From: Bacillota bacterium
GTDB lineage: Bacteria > Bacillota > Clostridia > Oscillospirales > Acutalibacteraceae
Direction: 5' to 3'
NCBI GenBank assembly: GCA_023458755.1
Contig: JAEWYE010000019.1
Location: forward strand, 160,097 to 224,096
DNA length: 64,000 nt
Shown here: piece by piece, positions 61,686-64,000 of the stretch
How the letters are laid out: each line of letters starts with the position of its first letter
Position numbering within the stretch: position 1 is the first letter of the stretch
The notes under the pieces: generated by a model
Database searches by the model: none
What the model saw: only the letters and a program-made list of their open reading frames with translations
What the model was told of the DNA's origin: nothing
Program-made: the position numbers and the translations under genes

Positions 61686-62408
61686 GTGGCAAAGGAAATA
61701 CCCAAAATTGAAAAAGGTACAGAAGCATTAAAAGATATCCCGAAAGTTGAAAAGGGTGTAAACACACTCGAGGACGCTCAAAAGGCAGCGAAAGCAGCGG
61801 AAGAAGCTAAACTAATAAAGAACGCAGCTGAAACAGTTGAACTAGGTAGCAAGTTGAAGTCGATTTCTAATCTTAACGATGCACTTGCAAGTATAAGAGC
61901 TGCTGCGTTGAATGCAAGTGATAGCAAAAGTCTTACAAATCTTCTTAAGAGCGTAGATGAAACAGTATTCAACACAGCCGGAAAGGCAACATTAAAGCGT
62001 GAAATACTCCAAAGAAGTGGATTTACTAACTTCGATTCTCGAGGAACACTTGCTGATGTCCTTGGCTTTAAAGACATGAGTATTGAAGTTGAAGAACTCA
62101 AAGATCCGATTAAACTATATAGAAGAGGATATCCAGGAGAATCAACATCACCAAATGGACTTGGCAGGTGGTGGGGAGATGCACACCGAACGATTAATCA
62201 AGTGCGAAATGATTTAGCCGTTTGCGATAATTGGGGGAATCCTCTTACCGCAGAATATACAATCACAGTACCCAAAGGTACAAAGGTATTAAAAGGGGTA
62301 GCAGCACGTCAGACAGTAACTGATGCTACAGGTAAAGTTATAGAAAGTAGGGCTGGTGGAGGTATAGAATACTGGCTAAATGATATTCCAAGTGGATGGT
62401 TAAATTGA
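61686..62408 (+). CDS. Orphan toxin C-terminal cassette 2 (possible ADP-ribosyltransferase/NADase fold)
   Basis: The open frame runs from 61581 with no good start; ATG 61686 is the first ATG. It begins in the toxin linker repeat (GKAGEAVEVAEGVTKGEKVVEVAKE), continues through a Lys/Glu/Ala spacer and ends in a new toxin domain of about 110 residues. Visible features are IKLYRRGYPGEST, GLGRWWGDAHRTINQVRNDL, AEYTITVPKGTKVLKGVAARQ and GGGIEYWL. An Arg near the start and a late G-G-I-E-Y would fit an ADP-ribosyltransferase or TNT-type NADase, but this is tentative. No delivery domain is present, so it is probably a silent cassette usable after recombination. Confidence 0.72.
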   Translation: MAKEIPKIEKGTEALKDIPKVEKGVNTLEDAQKAAKAAEEAKLIKNAAETVELGSKLKSISNLNDALASIRAAALNASDSKSLTNLLKSVDETVFNTAGKATLKREILQRSGFTNFDSRGTLADVLGFKDMSIEVEELKDPIKLYRRGYPGESTSPNGLGRWWGDAHRTINQVRNDLAVCDNWGNPLTAEYTITVPKGTKVLKGVAARQTVTDATGKVIESRAGGGIEYWLNDIPSGWLN

Positions 62409-62420
62409 GGAGGAAAATAC

Positions 62421-62702
62421 ATGAATTTACAAAATGATTTTATTAGATTAATTGACTCTGGCATTTCGATAACCCAGCATTTCGCTAATCAATCTCAATT
62501 GGAAATGTATACTGATAGATACAAGAAAATAATTAAAAATCTAATTGAATTGAAAAATGCAGTTGAAGGAGGCGCTCTTGCAACAAGTTTTATTTACTTA
62601 GGAATTACACAAATGCTAGACCACAATGATCCAAAACAACTTGAAGATATAATTTTGGAAATTAATAAATTTTATTGCGACAACTATCGTGTACTTGAAT
62701 AA
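62421..62702 (+). CDS. Putative immunity protein for cassette 2
   Basis: A 93-residue helical protein (LIDSGISITQHFANQSQLEMYTDRYKKIIKNLIEL) with no recognised family. It starts 12 bases after cassette 2 with GAGGAGG upstream, so it has a good translation site even though the toxin cassette does not. Low GC. The position directly after a toxin end is the evidence for an immunity role. Confidence 0.62.
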   Translation: MNLQNDFIRLIDSGISITQHFANQSQLEMYTDRYKKIIKNLIELKNAVEGGALATSFIYLGITQMLDHNDPKQLEDIILEINKFYCDNYRVLE

Positions 62703-62774
62703 AATAGTGCTAATGTTGTGAAAAGCTGAAGTTGTAAGTGTTTTTGAAAAAAGCAGATCGCAAAAAAGAGCGAA

Positions 62775-63428
62775 ATGGTAATGGATATTTTGTGTAATAT
62801 TGCGCTATTTTGCATACCCGGAACAGCCATTACGGAGTTTGGAAAAGCAGGCGAAGCGGTAGAAGTAGCCGAAGACGTAACCAAAGGTGGAAAAGTTGCA
62901 GAAGCAGCAAAGGATATACCTAAATTTGAAAAGGGTGTAACCACACTTGAGGACGCTCAAAAGGCAGCGAAAGCAGCGGAAGCGGAAAAGGCTGCAAAGG
63001 TGGCTAAAGATACTTTCCTTTTGAAAGATAGTAAAGAAGCTATTAATCTAGCGAAAGCTTCCCAGGGAAATCCGGTGTATACTGGAATTGATAAATGGTT
63101 ACCAGCTCATCTTAATAAAGGTGAAATATACTATAGAGGTGAACCAAAAGGTACTGAATTTTTCACAACAAAAGATTCTATCAGTAGTGTAGGTGCATCT
63201 AGAAATAAACTTTTTAAAGGATTGCAAGTAAGAGAAGATCCTGTTCACGGATATCGCAAAGAAATGCAAGGGTATATGTTAAATACTGATTTGAATGCAG
63301 CACAAGCAAAATGCTTGGCAAATTCACAATTTGGAAAAGGTGGATTAGAGCAAAAATATATTCCTAATGCGAATGAGCTGATTGAACAAGGCATACTAAT
63401 ACCTGTTGATAGGATTGGATTAAAGTAA
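62775..63428 (+). CDS. Orphan toxin C-terminal cassette 3
   Basis: The frame is open from 62748. It repeats the toxin linker (MDILCNIALFCIPGTAITEFGKAGEAVEVAE), then a spacer (KGVTTLEDAQKAAKAAEAEKAAK) shared with cassette 2. It ends in a third toxin domain: KGEIYYRGEPKGTEFFTTKDSI, KLFKGLQVREDPVHGYRKEMQGYML and NSQFGKGGLEQKYIPN. I recognise this last pattern from other secreted polymorphic toxins (YRG...FFTT...GYR...GGxxQ.YIPN) but cannot name its activity. The ATG has only a weak AGAG site. It has no delivery domain. Confidence 0.72.
   Translation: MVMDILCNIALFCIPGTAITEFGKAGEAVEVAEDVTKGGKVAEAAKDIPKFEKGVTTLEDAQKAAKAAEAEKAAKVAKDTFLLKDSKEAINLAKASQGNPVYTGIDKWLPAHLNKGEIYYRGEPKGTEFFTTKDSISSVGASRNKLFKGLQVREDPVHGYRKEMQGYMLNTDLNAAQAKCLANSQFGKGGLEQKYIPNANELIEQGILIPVDRIGLK
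62821..62863 (+). repeat. Toxin linker repeat, copy 3
   Basis: Differs from copy 1 by a few bases. Here homology to the toxin extends further upstream, to about 62757 (AKKSEMVMDILCN against KKSEMTMDILCN in the full toxin). Confidence 0.88.
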
Positions 63429-63443
63429 TAAAGGGGAATGCAT

Positions 63444-63794
63444 ATGTTAGTATTAAATGATAGCGTATTTATTGATAAAGGATATAAATTTGATACATTT
63501 AAGAGATCAGTGCTTTTTATAAACCAAGAAGATGGTAGTTTTTTTTGGATTCCAGACCTATGTCATGTGGGTGACATTGATGGCACGTTTAAAGCAGGAC
63601 TATGGTTCAAAGACGGAATTATTAAGCAAATTCAATTATTATATATGAAAGATGATATAGATGAAGTAACACGTTCAAAGAAGCATGAAGTTATTATAAA
63701 GGACGAACTGCCCAAACTTCATATTAATGCATCGAATATATCAAATTATTGGGATAAACGTGATGGATATAGTACTATAGTTATTGAATTTTAA
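63444..63794 (+). CDS. Putative immunity protein for cassette 3
   Basis: A 116-residue protein, probably beta-rich (LNDSVFIDKGYKFDTFKRSVLFIN..., FFWIPDLCHVGDIDGTF). I do not recognise the family. AAGGGG is seven bases before ATG 63444; the ATG at 63438 abuts that site. It starts 15 bases after cassette 3, in the expected immunity position. Very AT-rich. Confidence 0.62.
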   Translation: MLVLNDSVFIDKGYKFDTFKRSVLFINQEDGSFFWIPDLCHVGDIDGTFKAGLWFKDGIIKQIQLLYMKDDIDEVTRSKKHEVIIKDELPKLHINASNISNYWDKRDGYSTIVIEF

Positions 63795-63946
63795 ATAAAG
63801 TTTGTCAAATTGGGTGCGCCAATTTAATAAAAGATTATTTATTGAAATCTAATCGATAATTCAAATAGAAATCATTGTAGTGGTATACTGAACTTGTAAC
63901 GCTCCTGCCTAATGGATTATAATATCTATGAGAAAAGGAGTACGCC
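63795..63946. other. Gap before the transposase; probable left end of an insertion sequence
   Basis: No gene. A -10-like TATAAT lies at about 63918-63923 and AAAAGGAG just before the transposase ATG. The left inverted repeat of the element cannot be identified without the right end, which is outside the window. Confidence 0.4.
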
Positions 63947-64000
63947 ATGCAAACAATTACTGAGGAAACCAAGAAAAAAGTTGTAAAACTACATATTCAG
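63947..64000 (+). mobile_element. Transposase gene start (IS3-type orfA-like), cut by the window end
   Basis: ATG 63947, seven bases after AAGGAG, opens MQTITEETKKKVVKLHIQ and runs off the window. The short basic helical start matches the first helix of IS3/IS-type transposase helix-turn-helix subunits. With only 18 residues the assignment is tentative. Confidence 0.5.

Overview
The window looks like chromosomal DNA of an anaerobic, spore-forming Clostridia-class Firmicute of moderate GC content. An Oscillospirales-type bacterium is my inference. The reasons are spmAB (spore core dehydration), a CotJC-type manganese catalase, an AbrB-type regulator, a T-box leader, PduL, a ferredoxin-dependent 2-oxoacid oxidoreductase, a corrinoid methyltransferase operon, and the SRP RNA-dnaX-ybaB-recR and smpB-ssrA blocks typical of this phylum.

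Layout. 1-3136: a leucine-type T-box leader and an unusual fusion of a TIM-barrel isomerase-like domain to an acyl-CoA synthetase. 3357-4942: a secreted BspA-type leucine-rich repeat protein whose signal peptide is out of frame by one base in an A run. 5064-5273: two tRNA-Ser genes. 5672-10212: two membrane c-di-GMP proteins flanking a small membrane protein. 10587-13300: galE and a PepV-type dipeptidase. 13465-18774: an AbrB-type regulator, spmAB, feoAB with a small Cys-rich partner, coaX and a TM1266-type regulator. 18827-27170: a surface-glycan locus with the complete gene set (WbpA, B, D, E, I) for UDP-2,3-diacetamido-2,3-dideoxy-mannuronate, a glycosyltransferase and a divergent DegT aminotransferase. 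27229-28491: a type 4 uracil-DNA glycosylase and pduL. 28562-33894: two tandem secreted paralogues, a YhfC-type membrane protease and an SdpRI-like pair, all on the minus strand. 34089-37945: SRP RNA, dnaX, ybaB, recR, smpB and tmRNA.

37968-54815 behaves like an accessory block. The 3' end of ssrA is followed by a broken tyrosine integrase. Next comes a minus-strand corrinoid methyltransferase operon with two corrinoid proteins, three UroD-type proteins and a RamA-type activator. Divergent from it are an HD-domain protein, a LysR regulator, a MetQNI-like importer, a four-subunit 2-oxoacid:ferredoxin oxidoreductase, a PaaK-type CoA ligase and an aminotransferase. The importer, aminotransferase, oxidoreductase and ligase form a plausible route from an imported amino acid to 2-oxoacid, acyl-CoA and acid with reduced ferredoxin.

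55219-57375 holds a beta-propeller protein with a tail resembling clostridial spore-surface modules, next to the manganese catalase. 57635-63794 is the most interesting region: a WXG/LXG-type polymorphic toxin locus. The full-length toxin ends in a domain that I match to ADP-ribosyl cyclase (CD38-like), followed by its putative immunity gene. Two orphan toxin C-terminal cassettes follow, each starting in a copy of the toxin's linker and each with its own candidate immunity gene. The window ends at the start of a transposase gene (63947).

All calls come from reading the sequence by eye. No database search was run, so family names rest on recognised motifs.
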